A DNA stretch of 64,000 nt, taken from the NCBI RefSeq assembly GCF_934202705.1, contig NZ_CAKPYE010000001.1:197597-261596 (forward strand), given 5' to 3'. Origin of the DNA: an uncultured Limosilactobacillus sp. (GTDB lineage Bacteria; Bacillota; Bacilli; Lactobacillales; Lactobacillaceae). The number at the start of each line of letters is the position of its first letter. The first letter of the stretch is position 1. A program made the position numbers and the translations under genes. The notes beneath the pieces were generated by a model, which was not told the DNA's origin, made no database searches, and was given only the letters and a program-made list of their open reading frames with translations. Positions 43,235 to 53,177 of this stretch are shown here, one piece after another.

Positions 43235-43671
43235 TTAATTAGTGATATAGACGAAGCGTCCCCAAGTGCTACTATCGGCAGTTAATCCGTTGGTGTCACC
43301 ACTGGTAACACTGACGGTGTTGCCGACTAAGTTCAGATAGTGGGCACCTTGAGCCACTTCCATTCCGCCATCGTGCATGGCGATGGTGTCCGGAATTTTT
43401 AAAACATCTTTTCCTTGCCAAGCATTAGCCGACACTCCGGTAAAGTCGACTGCCAACTCGACAATCTTAAACCCGCCACCGAGTTGCGTAATCCGATACC
43501 ACGTAGCTTGTTTATTTTTCGCCCCGTTTAACCAGACTAACCCGGCAGTTTGTTTATCTGAAGGCTGGAGGTTTACCCCCCCCAATCAGAATTGAGCGCA
43601 TCAAGAAACGCATTGAACTTCTTGTCCCAGTTGGGTTCTTGATGGGCCATCTTATATTGTTCGTAATTCAT
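43235..43671 (-). pseudogene. Fibre-tip paralogue interrupted at a G8 tract (phase-variable candidate)
   Basis: AGGAGG precedes the ATG at 43671. The frame encodes 32 residues with the shared module HQEPNWDKKFNAFLDALNSD and stops at TAA directly after a G8 run (43576-43583). One more G gives GVNLQPSDKQTAGLVWLNGA and a protein of 145 residues, almost the same length as the intact paralogue. The downstream part taken alone has no ribosome-binding site at its TTG, so it is not a separate gene. Confidence 0.7.
43576..43583 (-). repeat. G8 tract in fibre-tip gene
   Basis: The coding-strand G8 run is followed by TAA. G9 or G6 would open the full frame. Confidence 0.8.
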
Positions 43672-43681
43672 CGTAATCCTC

Positions 43682-45031
43682 CTATAATGTCACTGTTAAA
43701 TCCTTGTACTCCGTAATGAAGTCCTTATCCACCGTAAAGCCGGTCGCTTTGGCGCCCTTCATGGCCACCGTCAAGGTGTAGATATTGAAACCAATGTAGA
43801 CATTTGGTCCATCACATTCCACACTCGACGGCGTTTCCATGTTGACGTCCGGCATCCGGTAACGAATCGCCGCCGGCGAAATATACAGTTCAATTTGATT
43901 ACCGTTGAAGATCGGTTGAATCTTAATTTCGTTGACTTCGGAACCACCAGCCATATCAACATCGATTTGGGCAACCCCTGCCCCGTACTTAGAAATGTAC
44001 AAGTGCGTGTCCGGCATATAATCCGTAAAACCTGTGGCGTCCGTCACGGCATCAAACGTGACCGTCCCGAGATGGATTGGGTCCATATCCTGGACAATCC
44101 CAAAATCCCGTTCGGCAATATAGCCGGTGCCGAGTTCAATTGTCCGCTTATTATCAGCCGTTTCGTTGTCGCGTTTAACTCTAATTCGCCAGAAACCACC
44201 CCGCGCGTCATCACGGTTGTCCCAACCTTGCGTAATCGCTAAATCACCTGGAAGTGGCTGAACCGCATCTTTCATCTTTTGAACGGTTTCATATTGGAAA
44301 ACACGATCATGAAATTGCGCATCTTTCAGTGTTTCTTGAATCTGCTTAGCAATCGTATTTAATGCCTGGTAGCGAACCATCAATCCATCTTTTGGATCAT
44401 CAATGGTGGCAATAGCATCTTTAATTGCCTGTTTACACTTATCACGTAATTCTGATAATTCCTGAACAATTTTTGCAGTGATGTCATTAATGGACTGCTT
44501 TTTAGTATCACTAAGTGATTGTACCTCTTGTTCAAGTTCCTCTTCTTTTTGTTGCAGCTTTTGTACTGACTCAACCATGTCTTGCCAGTAGCCTTTGCTG
44601 TCTTCACCAATATGCATTAAGGCTACATCACCAATAACGTACATCTTAACGTTAACGGTGGAAATAACCTGTTGGTTGTCTCCTTCACCCTTAATAACCT
44701 TAAAATAAAATTGGTCCCAGTAGCCATCCTTCTTAAAGGTGTAGCGGTCAAAATACATCGTAAACCGACCTTGTTGAAGGTTGTCCTGCTTAGCTACCTT
44801 TTGCGGATAAGCGTAGTGCATATGAGTCTGCGCATTCGGGTCCGAACCACCATATGCAATTTTGCAACCACGCATATCAAACGGTAGACCGTCCCACAAA
44901 AAGCGCAATCTAATTGGTTCGTCTACATCCCCAACGTGACCCTTAAATTGACTCGTAATATCAACTTCTTCATTTTGCCAACGGAACAAGTCAAGATCAA
45001 TGTAAGGGGTATTTAATGCATTGTTTGCCAC
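43682..45031 (-). CDS. BppU-like baseplate upper protein
   Basis: This 449-residue protein has the BppU N-terminal domain (DLFRWQNEEVDITSQFKGHV; RLRFLWDGLPFDMRGCKIAY), which attaches fibres to the baseplate, then a coiled coil (residues about 160-215), and a C-terminal beta-rich region. It lies upstream of the three receptor-binding-like genes, as in lactococcal phages where BppU carries BppL tips. Confidence 0.85.
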   Translation of the reverse strand: MANNALNTPYIDLDLFRWQNEEVDITSQFKGHVGDVDEPIRLRFLWDGLPFDMRGCKIAYGGSDPNAQTHMHYAYPQKVAKQDNLQQGRFTMYFDRYTFKKDGYWDQFYFKVIKGEGDNQQVISTVNVKMYVIGDVALMHIGEDSKGYWQDMVESVQKLQQKEEELEQEVQSLSDTKKQSINDITAKIVQELSELRDKCKQAIKDAIATIDDPKDGLMVRYQALNTIAKQIQETLKDAQFHDRVFQYETVQKMKDAVQPLPGDLAITQGWDNRDDARGGFWRIRVKRDNETADNKRTIELGTGYIAERDFGIVQDMDPIHLGTVTFDAVTDATGFTDYMPDTHLYISKYGAGVAQIDVDMAGGSEVNEIKIQPIFNGNQIELYISPAAIRYRMPDVNMETPSSVECDGPNVYIGFNIYTLTVAMKGAKATGFTVDKDFITEYKDLTVTL

Positions 45032-45045
45032 TCTATCACTCCTTT

Positions 45046-45477
45046 CTAATCACTTGCGTTATCATCCCTAAATTTGTTAAGTAAGTCTAAATTTCGTTCA
45101 AGCTCCTTGAATAACGCATTGTAGTTCTTGGCATCATTAGTCAGCGGAACATCTAGTGCTTGAACAGATAGCCGATAAGGAATTGCTTTACCAGTTTCAT
45201 CGTCATATTCCTGATAACTAGAATCATTCATCATCCGTTCTACATCAATTAAAAATGAACGAATAACTTTCATCTGATCTTGAATTTTAATTCGTCGCTC
45301 TCGTCCAAAATAGTTAGGGAGGGTTAAATCAATCTTTAATGACAACGAATTATATAATCCAATATCCCCATTCATCCATTCCATATAGCCATTAATTGCT
45401 TTTTCAAACTCTGCTAGGTTTCCCAACCACACTGACTTAAACGTATGAGGCTTACCATCCCACATTCGTATAGACAT
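45046..45477 (-). CDS. Prophage baseplate-region protein, 143 aa
   Basis: I recognise no named family. The protein is soluble and mainly alpha-helical, starting MSIRMWDGKPHTFKSVWLGN. It lies between the fibre gene and BppU, so a baseplate or fibre-assembly role is likely. A GAGG site precedes the ATG. Confidence 0.65.
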   Translation of the reverse strand: MSIRMWDGKPHTFKSVWLGNLAEFEKAINGYMEWMNGDIGLYNSLSLKIDLTLPNYFGRERRIKIQDQMKVIRSFLIDVERMMNDSSYQEYDDETGKAIPYRLSVQALDVPLTNDAKNYNALFKELERNLDLLNKFRDDNASD

Positions 45478-45492
45478 CTTTTGGTACCTCCT

Positions 45493-46383
45493 CTACCAGT
45501 TTGTGGCAGCTTCCCACTTGAACCAATTACTGTTATAGCCATTTCGGGCATAGTTTAACGGTCGCAGATTATCCAACTGTTCAACGACTTGTCGGGCAAA
45601 CCTTGTGCCGTTATAACTAACTGCTTTTGTTGTCAGTAACCCTAAGTCACCAGTCTGCGCTGAACTATGGGACTGCGAGCGATCAATGCCTAGTGTAGTT
45701 AACGATTTCAGTTCATAAGAAAAGCCGTCCTCATAATCAGACGGCTTTTTGGTTGTATGTAAATCGCTAGTATCAATGTTAGCATCGCTCTGCGCCATCG
45801 TATAGGCTTGGTAAGCCATGTCACTTGCGTCGGAAATTTGGGAGTTCAGATTTTGTTGAACGCTACTAATTTCTTCCGTGTAGTAGTCTTTAGAAACATA
45901 ATCATCGAACTTCTTAGTGTTAGCGTCTGCTGTTGATTGTGCCTTGTTAGCATTACTTAATGCACTTTCAGCAGTCGCCTTTACTTTATCAACCTCAACC
46001 TTGCTTGCTAAATTACTAGTGTTCGGTAATTCACTCTTTAAAGCAACGTCCGGCTTGTTAGTGATCTCGTTCCAGCTAACAGTTGTTGAAATGTTTAACT
46101 TAGCCAACCGTTGATCTAACTCAGCTTTCGTCACTAAGGTTGGTTTACCTTGAATCTGATCCCAGCTTAATGACATGACTGATTTGATTTTATCAACTAA
46201 AAGTGGCCAAAGCATATCAACATCTCGTGCACGGAATACACGACCTTTTATTGTGTTGGTCACATAGAAATGTTCACCATTGTCTGGAGAATATCCTAGT
46301 CCCACAATTCCGAGTTCTGAATCGGTTCCCCGATCTAAAATGATCATCCTTCTTACATCATCATTGTTTGAAGTATTCGTCAA
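45493..46383 (-). CDS. Phage tail fibre protein, 296 aa
   Basis: A TTG start (GGAGAGGAGG, 9 nt upstream) overlaps the end of the tail endopeptidase gene by 23 bp. The protein has an N-terminal attachment domain, repeats typical of fibres (SWDQIQGKPTLVTKAELDQR; SWNEITNKPDVALKSEL), a coiled coil and a C-terminal tip (NYARNGYNSNWFKWEAATNW). Confidence 0.8.
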   Translation of the reverse strand: MTNTSNNDDVRRMIILDRGTDSELGIVGLGYSPDNGEHFYVTNTIKGRVFRARDVDMLWPLLVDKIKSVMSLSWDQIQGKPTLVTKAELDQRLAKLNISTTVSWNEITNKPDVALKSELPNTSNLASKVEVDKVKATAESALSNANKAQSTADANTKKFDDYVSKDYYTEEISSVQQNLNSQISDASDMAYQAYTMAQSDANIDTSDLHTTKKPSDYEDGFSYELKSLTTLGIDRSQSHSSAQTGDLGLLTTKAVSYNGTRFARQVVEQLDNLRPLNYARNGYNSNWFKWEAATNW

Positions 46384-47950
46384 GACGTTGAACCTCCTCT
46401 CCGGTCATTGTTGCAATCGTGTAGCTGATATTATTAGTATTCTCATTTGATTGTTTCAACGCTTCAATCTGTTTTCTAATATCATTAGCCTGATTCTGTC
46501 GAGAATCATACAGAGCGCTATCAAAGATTTTGTTACCGAAGGTAATTGAATCACCGTTCGATGGGTCAGCATTATCTAAGTATTTCGTATAACTTTGAAT
46601 CCGCACATTTACATCAGTTCCCATTCGATCACGTAACCAACCGTTATCACCAACTTTAACTTCGTTAGTCATATCCCCAACATTTTCTTTGAAACTAATC
46701 CAATCGACCGTATATTGTACATCTGGATAATCGTGAAGCTGAGTCTTCATAGCTTCCTTCAATGTGTTTTCGTCAGTGATTGTATCGCTACTAAAGTCAT
46801 CTGCCCAAATCTTACCAATACCTGGTTTATCAGCCCAAGGACTTAGATAATCCACTTCGCAAGTATATTGTTCCGGTTGATCAGCAGTATTACCGTTGTC
46901 ATCATCAGAAGTACCTCCACTAGCATGAGCTGACAACGCTGGTACTCGGACACCAAACGATGGCGGCCAATTATCAATAGGACGGTACACTGTCCCATCA
47001 TTATCATTATCAGCACCGATTCGATAACCATTACCAACAGCAATTGAAACATGCCACGAACCACCATGCGGCCCCCAAAAGAGTAAATCGCCGGGTTGAT
47101 ATGGCGGACCAACAGTTTGTCCCATACTTTCTAAAGCTACCGTGTTCGGGCGTGAATTGGGCCACGGAATTCCATATTGCTGTAACAACCAATCGATCAT
47201 TCCAGAACAGTCCCAGCCACTCGGAGTAGTACCGCCCCAATGATAAGGCGCTTTACCAACATACGGTTTCAACAGAGCCTCAATATCTCCACCACTACTG
47301 CTACTATTATTATCCTGTTCAATCGGCTTACCGGTTCCATGAATAGCAGTTCTAAAATCAGAGTAATCTTCATTCCATGCAATATGGGAAGTATTCACAC
47401 GATCTACAAATAGAAACGCATCATCTTTACCAATCCTTTTAGCAACATGAAGTGTGTAGTTATCAAACCACCATTCGCAGCCAAATGCTTCTGCTATGGA
47501 AGACAAGACATCATCCGCATGACTACCGCCAATTGTGTCATCCCCAAAATCATGATTGTCAAATTGACTATCAACTTGATAATGAAAAGGCGTGTCCTTG
47601 GTAATGAAATCAAGACACGCCTGAATTGACTGGGAACCAGTCATTGTATCTTTAAGATAATAGTCATTTAAATCATGGCCCACTTGGGTTGCAGTAATTG
47701 CATATTGGCGAAAACGACTATTAGGTGTTGGGTTTGAAGTCGTTAGGCGAAACATCTGTCCATTCTCTAATGTAAATAAAGTGCGTGGACCTAATAAGTT
47801 TTCCGCAACCTGATTATTACCAAGAGCATTAAAGTTAAAAGCTACGGTAGAAAAACTATTCAGAGTTTCAGTTAATGCTACTCCATAGGCGGTAATCACT
47901 GTTTCGTCGTTATTGTAATTTTTCATTGCAATTTTATAGAAATCAGTCAT
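46361..47950 (-). CDS. Tail-associated lysin (Tal) with inserted NlpC/P60 peptidase
   Basis: This 529-residue prophage tail protein has the gp18/Tal N-terminal domain. At about residues 225-345 an NlpC/P60 endopeptidase is inserted, with catalytic Cys in GWDCSGMIDWLL and His in GSWHVSIAVGNGY. It cuts peptidoglycan peptides when DNA enters the cell. The C-terminal part continues the structural domain. Confidence 0.88.
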   Translation of the reverse strand: MTDFYKIAMKNYNNDETVITAYGVALTETLNSFSTVAFNFNALGNNQVAENLLGPRTLFTLENGQMFRLTTSNPTPNSRFRQYAITATQVGHDLNDYYLKDTMTGSQSIQACLDFITKDTPFHYQVDSQFDNHDFGDDTIGGSHADDVLSSIAEAFGCEWWFDNYTLHVAKRIGKDDAFLFVDRVNTSHIAWNEDYSDFRTAIHGTGKPIEQDNNSSSSGGDIEALLKPYVGKAPYHWGGTTPSGWDCSGMIDWLLQQYGIPWPNSRPNTVALESMGQTVGPPYQPGDLLFWGPHGGSWHVSIAVGNGYRIGADNDNDGTVYRPIDNWPPSFGVRVPALSAHASGGTSDDDNGNTADQPEQYTCEVDYLSPWADKPGIGKIWADDFSSDTITDENTLKEAMKTQLHDYPDVQYTVDWISFKENVGDMTNEVKVGDNGWLRDRMGTDVNVRIQSYTKYLDNADPSNGDSITFGNKIFDSALYDSRQNQANDIRKQIEALKQSNENTNNISYTIATMTGEEVQRLDEYFKQ

Positions 47951-47961
47951 CTTATCGCCTC

Positions 47962-48777
47962 CTAGAAGTAAAATCGAGTGTCAAACTTTATTTCAAAATC
48001 ATTGGCCCCATCAATATGCAATTTATTCTCACCGGTTACAAAGTCAAGGTACCCATGGTCGCTATCTTTGTAAGATGGCGTCCCATTAAAACTAGGAATT
48101 AATCCATTGATCACAACCGTATCATTAGGACTAACTCCCCTACTAATTTTCATAGATTTTGACGTCGTTTGGTTAGTGATTGTAAATCCACTCGGTGCAT
48201 TTCCTTTAAATGTAATCTTCACCGGTCGCTCGTCAGCATTCAATGGAATAATACCTAAGTTCCAAAAACTAAAGTCATTAGTCGTGTAGGTGTACTTCAA
48301 TTCTTCATCAGGAATACCTTCACCAAACCCCCATTGTCCCTTATTAAAGTCGATGGGATCTTGGGTAGTAGCAACCGTTTCAGCATAGCCGCTTGGCACA
48401 TCAAGGTTAATTGCCACATCCGTTGCTCGCCAGAAATTACCGTTTTGTGTAGGCGTTACAGCCTCGGCACGACATTTCCAACGTAAATATGGAATTATAT
48501 TATTCCAAACATAGAAATCTTCATCACTCTGAAAAATTCGCCGCAATTGATAAATCTGCAAATTATAGTCTGCTAGATCACGTGCTGTTACATCAAGCGT
48601 CAACTGAATTGTCAATTGCTGCTCTTGAACATCCGTTAGTAGCGCACCATATTTACCAATTTGTTGATACGACAAATTGTAGTTGTTCATGGGAATATCA
48701 AACTTCTTAACATGGAATCCTAACTTATCCAGATCATAGGTAGTTCCATTGAGACGTTTAACAATAATTGTTGACAC
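47962..48777 (-). CDS. Distal tail protein (Dit)
   Basis: This 271-residue protein has the siphovirus tail component pattern: N-terminal domain (LDVTARDLADYNLQIYQLRR; PYLRWKCRAEAVTP) and a C-terminal galectin-like part (PVKITFKGNAPSGFTITNQT). It forms the hub ring between tail tube and baseplate. Its start overlaps the tape measure stop. Confidence 0.87.
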   Translation of the reverse strand: MSTIIVKRLNGTTYDLDKLGFHVKKFDIPMNNYNLSYQQIGKYGALLTDVQEQQLTIQLTLDVTARDLADYNLQIYQLRRIFQSDEDFYVWNNIIPYLRWKCRAEAVTPTQNGNFWRATDVAINLDVPSGYAETVATTQDPIDFNKGQWGFGEGIPDEELKYTYTTNDFSFWNLGIIPLNADERPVKITFKGNAPSGFTITNQTTSKSMKISRGVSPNDTVVINGLIPSFNGTPSYKDSDHGYLDFVTGENKLHIDGANDFEIKFDTRFYF

Positions 48778-51700
48778 TAGAAACCACCTCCTACTGGTAA
48801 TGCACGTCCAACAGGGATTGCTCCACCGTTTCCATGGATAATCCGCTCTTGTGCCATATTCGATTTGATATGTGGGTACAGAACACGGCCAACCGTTGTC
48901 CCGTCCATTTCCATTGTCACGTTTAAGTTAGTTTCCCCACTAGTTGTATTAACTATTGATGAGTTACTGCTAATTTTGTTTTGAGTTGGATTGGCAAATG
49001 CCGGCATTAAACCGTTTATCCCATTTTTAGCGGAATTGATGATCCGTTGTAAATTGCCTGCTAAACCATTTGGATTAATATTAGATCGTGCTTCAATCGC
49101 TTCAGCAATATGTTGCTCGGCAGTTGCTCGCCGCGGATTAATGGCTAATTCTGGTTCTCCTGGTACTTCACCGAAAATATTTGGCTTATCAGTCCAGCCA
49201 CCATTGGCGAAACGACGGCCACCAGTAGGGCCCCATCCACCAGTGTGCAAATCAGACCGCCACGTTGAGTCATTAAACATCGCAAGTAACTGGTCGTACG
49301 GGCTCCAGATATTGGTGTGCCCAGGCATTGCATAGCTTCTGAACGTGGGATCAATAAATTGTAGGATCCCTTTAGATGGAGTCCCTGCTTTAGCATTACT
49401 ATCCCAGTTATTAATAGCGTGGGCTTGGCCGCGCGACTCGTGCATGATAACATTCATGATCTTTTGAATATCACCAGCAGAAACGTCGACTTTCATCTTA
49501 TGCGCAGCTCGTCGAATCAACGAAGCACTAACTGGACCGTTTCCACCAACTTCATCCAGCTTTTCTTCTTGCTTTTTAAGTAAGTCTTTAAACCATTGTT
49601 CAGCGTAATGTGGGATTTTGTTACGAGCACCATCTTCAGCAATATCATGCCAAATTACTTTTGCATTATCCGTACCCTTGGTATAGATCTTAACCAAAGT
49701 TCCCAACGGATCTTTCATAGCGTCTTCAATTGCGTCTAGTTTATCGTCGATCATGTCCTCAAGGTTACCGATCTTAGAACTAGCATAATTGAGTGCTTTA
49801 CCAAACCAATCACCAAACCCGCCTTCATACCGTGGAATTCCCAGCAATTTAGCAGTTTGTTTGGCAGGCATGACCGCATCACCCGGTTGCAGATGAGTAA
49901 TAACATTTCGTCCTTCTGGAACTTCAATTTGCCCAGTATTACGGAAAATGGCTTCTCTGTAAAGTGGTCCTTCCTGATCATTTACCATTGCCAACATGTT
50001 TTCACCTTGCCGACCAGCCGTACCACCAGCAAGTTTCTTCATGTGTGGAATTTTAACTTTGGCGCCAAAGAAACCAGCGACTTTTTCAAGGCCGTCTGCA
50101 CCTGTGTTCCAGAAACCACCAATGGCATTAATACCATCAGTAACAACACCTTTAATGGTGTTCCAGACACCCTTGACCTTATCAGCAATAGCATCCCAAA
50201 TACCATCCCAAATTTTCTTAATACCATTCATTGCATCGTCAATGGCATCTTTCATATCGTCAAATTTATCTCTAATGAATTTCCAAATACCACCAAGTGT
50301 CTTGCTAATAGTACGCTCAATACCATCCCAAACTTTAGAGGTAAGCCGTGACACAGTATTCCATACCCGACTAATAGTTTTGGCAATTGAATTAAAAATC
50401 CTAGAAATTGGCTTAGCCATTCTTTGAACTGCCTTGGTTACAAGGCGGGTAAGTGTATTCCACACTTTAGAAGTTGTTCGACTAATGGTTTTCCAAGCAG
50501 ATTGAATTAACTTACCAGTTACCTTCAAAGACCTTTGAATTGGCTTCTTAATTGCATCGAAAGCTTTCGTTACAATCTTAGTTAAGCCTTTCCACGCTTT
50601 AGAGGTTAGCTTAGTAATTGACTTCCACGAACGGCTAATTAATTTGGATACGGTTTTAAGGACATTACCAATTGGCTTTGAAATTTTCTGCCAAGTCTTA
50701 ATGATGGCTGCCGTTAACAATACCCATGGAGCTAGGACGACTACACCAATTCCTTTAGCAATATTGGCTAATGTTCTTTTAAGTGAATTAAACACATTCA
50801 CAATTGGTTTAGTAATTTTGGACCAAACTTTGCTAATTGGTTTCGTAATTCTACCAAATCCTTCACTAAGGGAACTACCAATATCACTCACTTTTGTAGA
50901 AATCGTCTTTTTTAGATTAGACAGTGCTTTTGTAGCCTGTGACTTCCATTTGTTGAAGTTCTTACCAACAGCACCACCGCCTTTAGCACCGAATATACCA
51001 CCAACAGTAGAACCAATTAAACTACCAACTCCTGCTCCAACCGCAGTTCCGGCACCCGGCACGATAGAACCAATTGCCCCACCAATCCAAGCACCTGCGG
51101 CACCGCCGGCAGCAGTACCACCACCAGCACCTACAGCTCGTCCAATTTTTTCGTTACGGTTCCGCTTATTGATACCGATTAATTCTGTACCCGCAGCAAC
51201 TAGCGATCCAACGACCGGGATTCGAGAAGCAGTTCGGCGGATAATGCCACTTTCTGCTGCGCGAACGGCTGTGTTGGCTCCAACTCTTGTTGCAGCACCT
51301 TCACCGGCCTCGGCTACTGCTTGCCGACCAGCCGAAATGCCAAATAGATGATCAAATCCACGTCCAGCTAGGCGACCAGTCTTAGTAGCTTTAGACGCTT
51401 CTAAACCACCGGCGCTAATTTCTTCTGCGCTAGTGGCTAATGACTCACCACGAGCACCAGCACCAATTCCTTTCATCACTCCACCAATACCACGAAGCCC
51501 AGCAATCGTCTTTAAAATACCGTAAAAAGCAATCAGGGCATCAACCGTATCGTAAATTTTCTTCGCAATAAAGATTGCAAGAAAGATTTCCGTAAAGGCT
51601 TTTATTACCCCTTTATGCGCCAAGATGGCCTTCAAAATGCTATCGAAGTCTTCGAGTGCACCGTGCGCACCTTTACTTTTGTCACTAGTTAAGCCAAATG

Positions 51701-53156
51701 CTGACGCTATACCATGGAGGATTCCAGCAAAAGTGTCCCACACGGTTTGCCCGATAATACCAATAATTTGGCCTAAATTGCCTAGCACATCAACAATCGT
51801 ATCTTTATGCTTGCCGATATAATCTAAAACAGCCATAACACCTTCTAGGATTTTACCGAGGGCTTGACTTAAAAGACCAGCATATTTTTCAATCATCTTG
51901 TCAGATAAAATGTCACGCAAATCTTCTGAGAGCTTTTTGCTACCCTTGAAGCCTTGTTGAGTGACTTCTCCCCAGAGCACTTGCCAACGTGACTTAATAT
52001 ACATTGACATACCAGTAAAGGAGGTCATTGCTTCTTCAGTTGAATTTTTGTACTTCTTTCCGAGATAATCAAGTGCTTCTTCAAACTCTTTTGCAGTTAA
52101 CTTACCCTTAGATGACATTTCATAAAGCTGCGACATAGATTTACCAGTCGCCTTTTGTAAAGCTTCACCAAACATTGGGAACCGGTTAATCATGACTGAC
52201 ATATCTTCAGCATTAGCTTTACCACCAGCAACAATTTTAGCGAATTGCTCACCAGATTCTGCTAATTCTTCGTTACTCATGTGTAGAGTGGAACCTAACC
52301 GAACAAAGTCATTCGTCCAGTCCTTAGTTTCTTTGACACTAGAGTGAACGTGGTAGAAAGATTGCGCCATTTTGTCAATGGTGTCTGAAGCATAGATGGA
52401 ATGTTGTGAAATATCATTAATATAACTAATGAGTTCTTTACCATCTTTAGGTGCTTCGGTTGTTAAGGCTTCCCAAACCGTTTTCATACGGTCTTGTTGA
52501 ATGTTATATTCCATTCCGGCCTTAGCAGCACCAATTAACCCATTTTTGACAGCGTTAATTCCATTTACTGCAAGTCCACCAACAAAAGTCCCGGCAATAA
52601 TATCGTGCAACCGGCTAAATGATCCGCCTGTAGTTTTAGCTTCTTCTCGAACCTGTCTTAATGGAATCGAAGCTTTATCGTTGAGCTTAACTTGAGTTGT
52701 AATCTTAGCAGGAATTTTGCGCAGCAGTTCTTCATAATTAACCGCTTCACCTTTCCTAACTTGAGCAACTAACTCGGTTAAATAACGTTTAGGAATGTGA
52801 CGGAGTAACTTACTGAAGTTAGTAATACCTTGTTCACGCGCTTCAGCAATTAATTTAGTTTTAACGTCTTTAGGGATTTTAACGTAAAGGGAACCAATTC
52901 GTTTAACTTTTTCGGTAGCTTCATCGGTATCCGCACCGATCTTAGTTTTAATCGGTTTTTTTAATTCTTCGTCCATCTTTTGATGGGCGTTTTCTGCGTC
53001 TTTGACGGCTTTATTGGTATTTTCCTTAATATTCTTTTCGGCCTGATCTCCTGCGCCCTCACCGATGTTTTTTAACAAATCATCGACTTCTTTAGCATTA
53101 GACTTAGCCTGATCGCTATTAAGGACAACGTCAATATTAACCGTACCGTCTGCCAC
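48777..53156 (-). CDS. Tape measure protein with lytic transglycosylase domain
   Basis: This 1459-residue protein sets tail length. Coiled coil lies near the N-terminus, hydrophobic helices in the middle and a Gly/Ala-rich segment near residue 690; then Trp-containing helical repeats (PISRIFNSIAKTISRVWNTV) run to about residue 1000. Near residue 1290 an SLT-type domain (NVIMHESRGQAHAINNWDSN; GILQFIDPTFRSY) would open the wall. The GTG start follows a GGGGG site. Confidence 0.93.
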   Translation of the reverse strand: MADGTVNIDVVLNSDQAKSNAKEVDDLLKNIGEGAGDQAEKNIKENTNKAVKDAENAHQKMDEELKKPIKTKIGADTDEATEKVKRIGSLYVKIPKDVKTKLIAEAREQGITNFSKLLRHIPKRYLTELVAQVRKGEAVNYEELLRKIPAKITTQVKLNDKASIPLRQVREEAKTTGGSFSRLHDIIAGTFVGGLAVNGINAVKNGLIGAAKAGMEYNIQQDRMKTVWEALTTEAPKDGKELISYINDISQHSIYASDTIDKMAQSFYHVHSSVKETKDWTNDFVRLGSTLHMSNEELAESGEQFAKIVAGGKANAEDMSVMINRFPMFGEALQKATGKSMSQLYEMSSKGKLTAKEFEEALDYLGKKYKNSTEEAMTSFTGMSMYIKSRWQVLWGEVTQQGFKGSKKLSEDLRDILSDKMIEKYAGLLSQALGKILEGVMAVLDYIGKHKDTIVDVLGNLGQIIGIIGQTVWDTFAGILHGIASAFGLTSDKSKGAHGALEDFDSILKAILAHKGVIKAFTEIFLAIFIAKKIYDTVDALIAFYGILKTIAGLRGIGGVMKGIGAGARGESLATSAEEISAGGLEASKATKTGRLAGRGFDHLFGISAGRQAVAEAGEGAATRVGANTAVRAAESGIIRRTASRIPVVGSLVAAGTELIGINKRNRNEKIGRAVGAGGGTAAGGAAGAWIGGAIGSIVPGAGTAVGAGVGSLIGSTVGGIFGAKGGGAVGKNFNKWKSQATKALSNLKKTISTKVSDIGSSLSEGFGRITKPISKVWSKITKPIVNVFNSLKRTLANIAKGIGVVVLAPWVLLTAAIIKTWQKISKPIGNVLKTVSKLISRSWKSITKLTSKAWKGLTKIVTKAFDAIKKPIQRSLKVTGKLIQSAWKTISRTTSKVWNTLTRLVTKAVQRMAKPISRIFNSIAKTISRVWNTVSRLTSKVWDGIERTISKTLGGIWKFIRDKFDDMKDAIDDAMNGIKKIWDGIWDAIADKVKGVWNTIKGVVTDGINAIGGFWNTGADGLEKVAGFFGAKVKIPHMKKLAGGTAGRQGENMLAMVNDQEGPLYREAIFRNTGQIEVPEGRNVITHLQPGDAVMPAKQTAKLLGIPRYEGGFGDWFGKALNYASSKIGNLEDMIDDKLDAIEDAMKDPLGTLVKIYTKGTDNAKVIWHDIAEDGARNKIPHYAEQWFKDLLKKQEEKLDEVGGNGPVSASLIRRAAHKMKVDVSAGDIQKIMNVIMHESRGQAHAINNWDSNAKAGTPSKGILQFIDPTFRSYAMPGHTNIWSPYDQLLAMFNDSTWRSDLHTGGWGPTGGRRFANGGWTDKPNIFGEVPGEPELAINPRRATAEQHIAEAIEARSNINPNGLAGNLQRIINSAKNGINGLMPAFANPTQNKISSNSSIVNTTSGETNLNVTMEMDGTTVGRVLYPHIKSNMAQERIIHGNGGAIPVGRALPVGGGF

Positions 53157-53177
53157 GTCAATTCCCCCTTTCCGTTA

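Noticed and set aside
49857..51351. Long plus-strand open frames inside the tape measure gene
   Set aside because: They are antisense shadows of the repetitive, stop-poor tape measure coding sequence and have no ribosome-binding sites.
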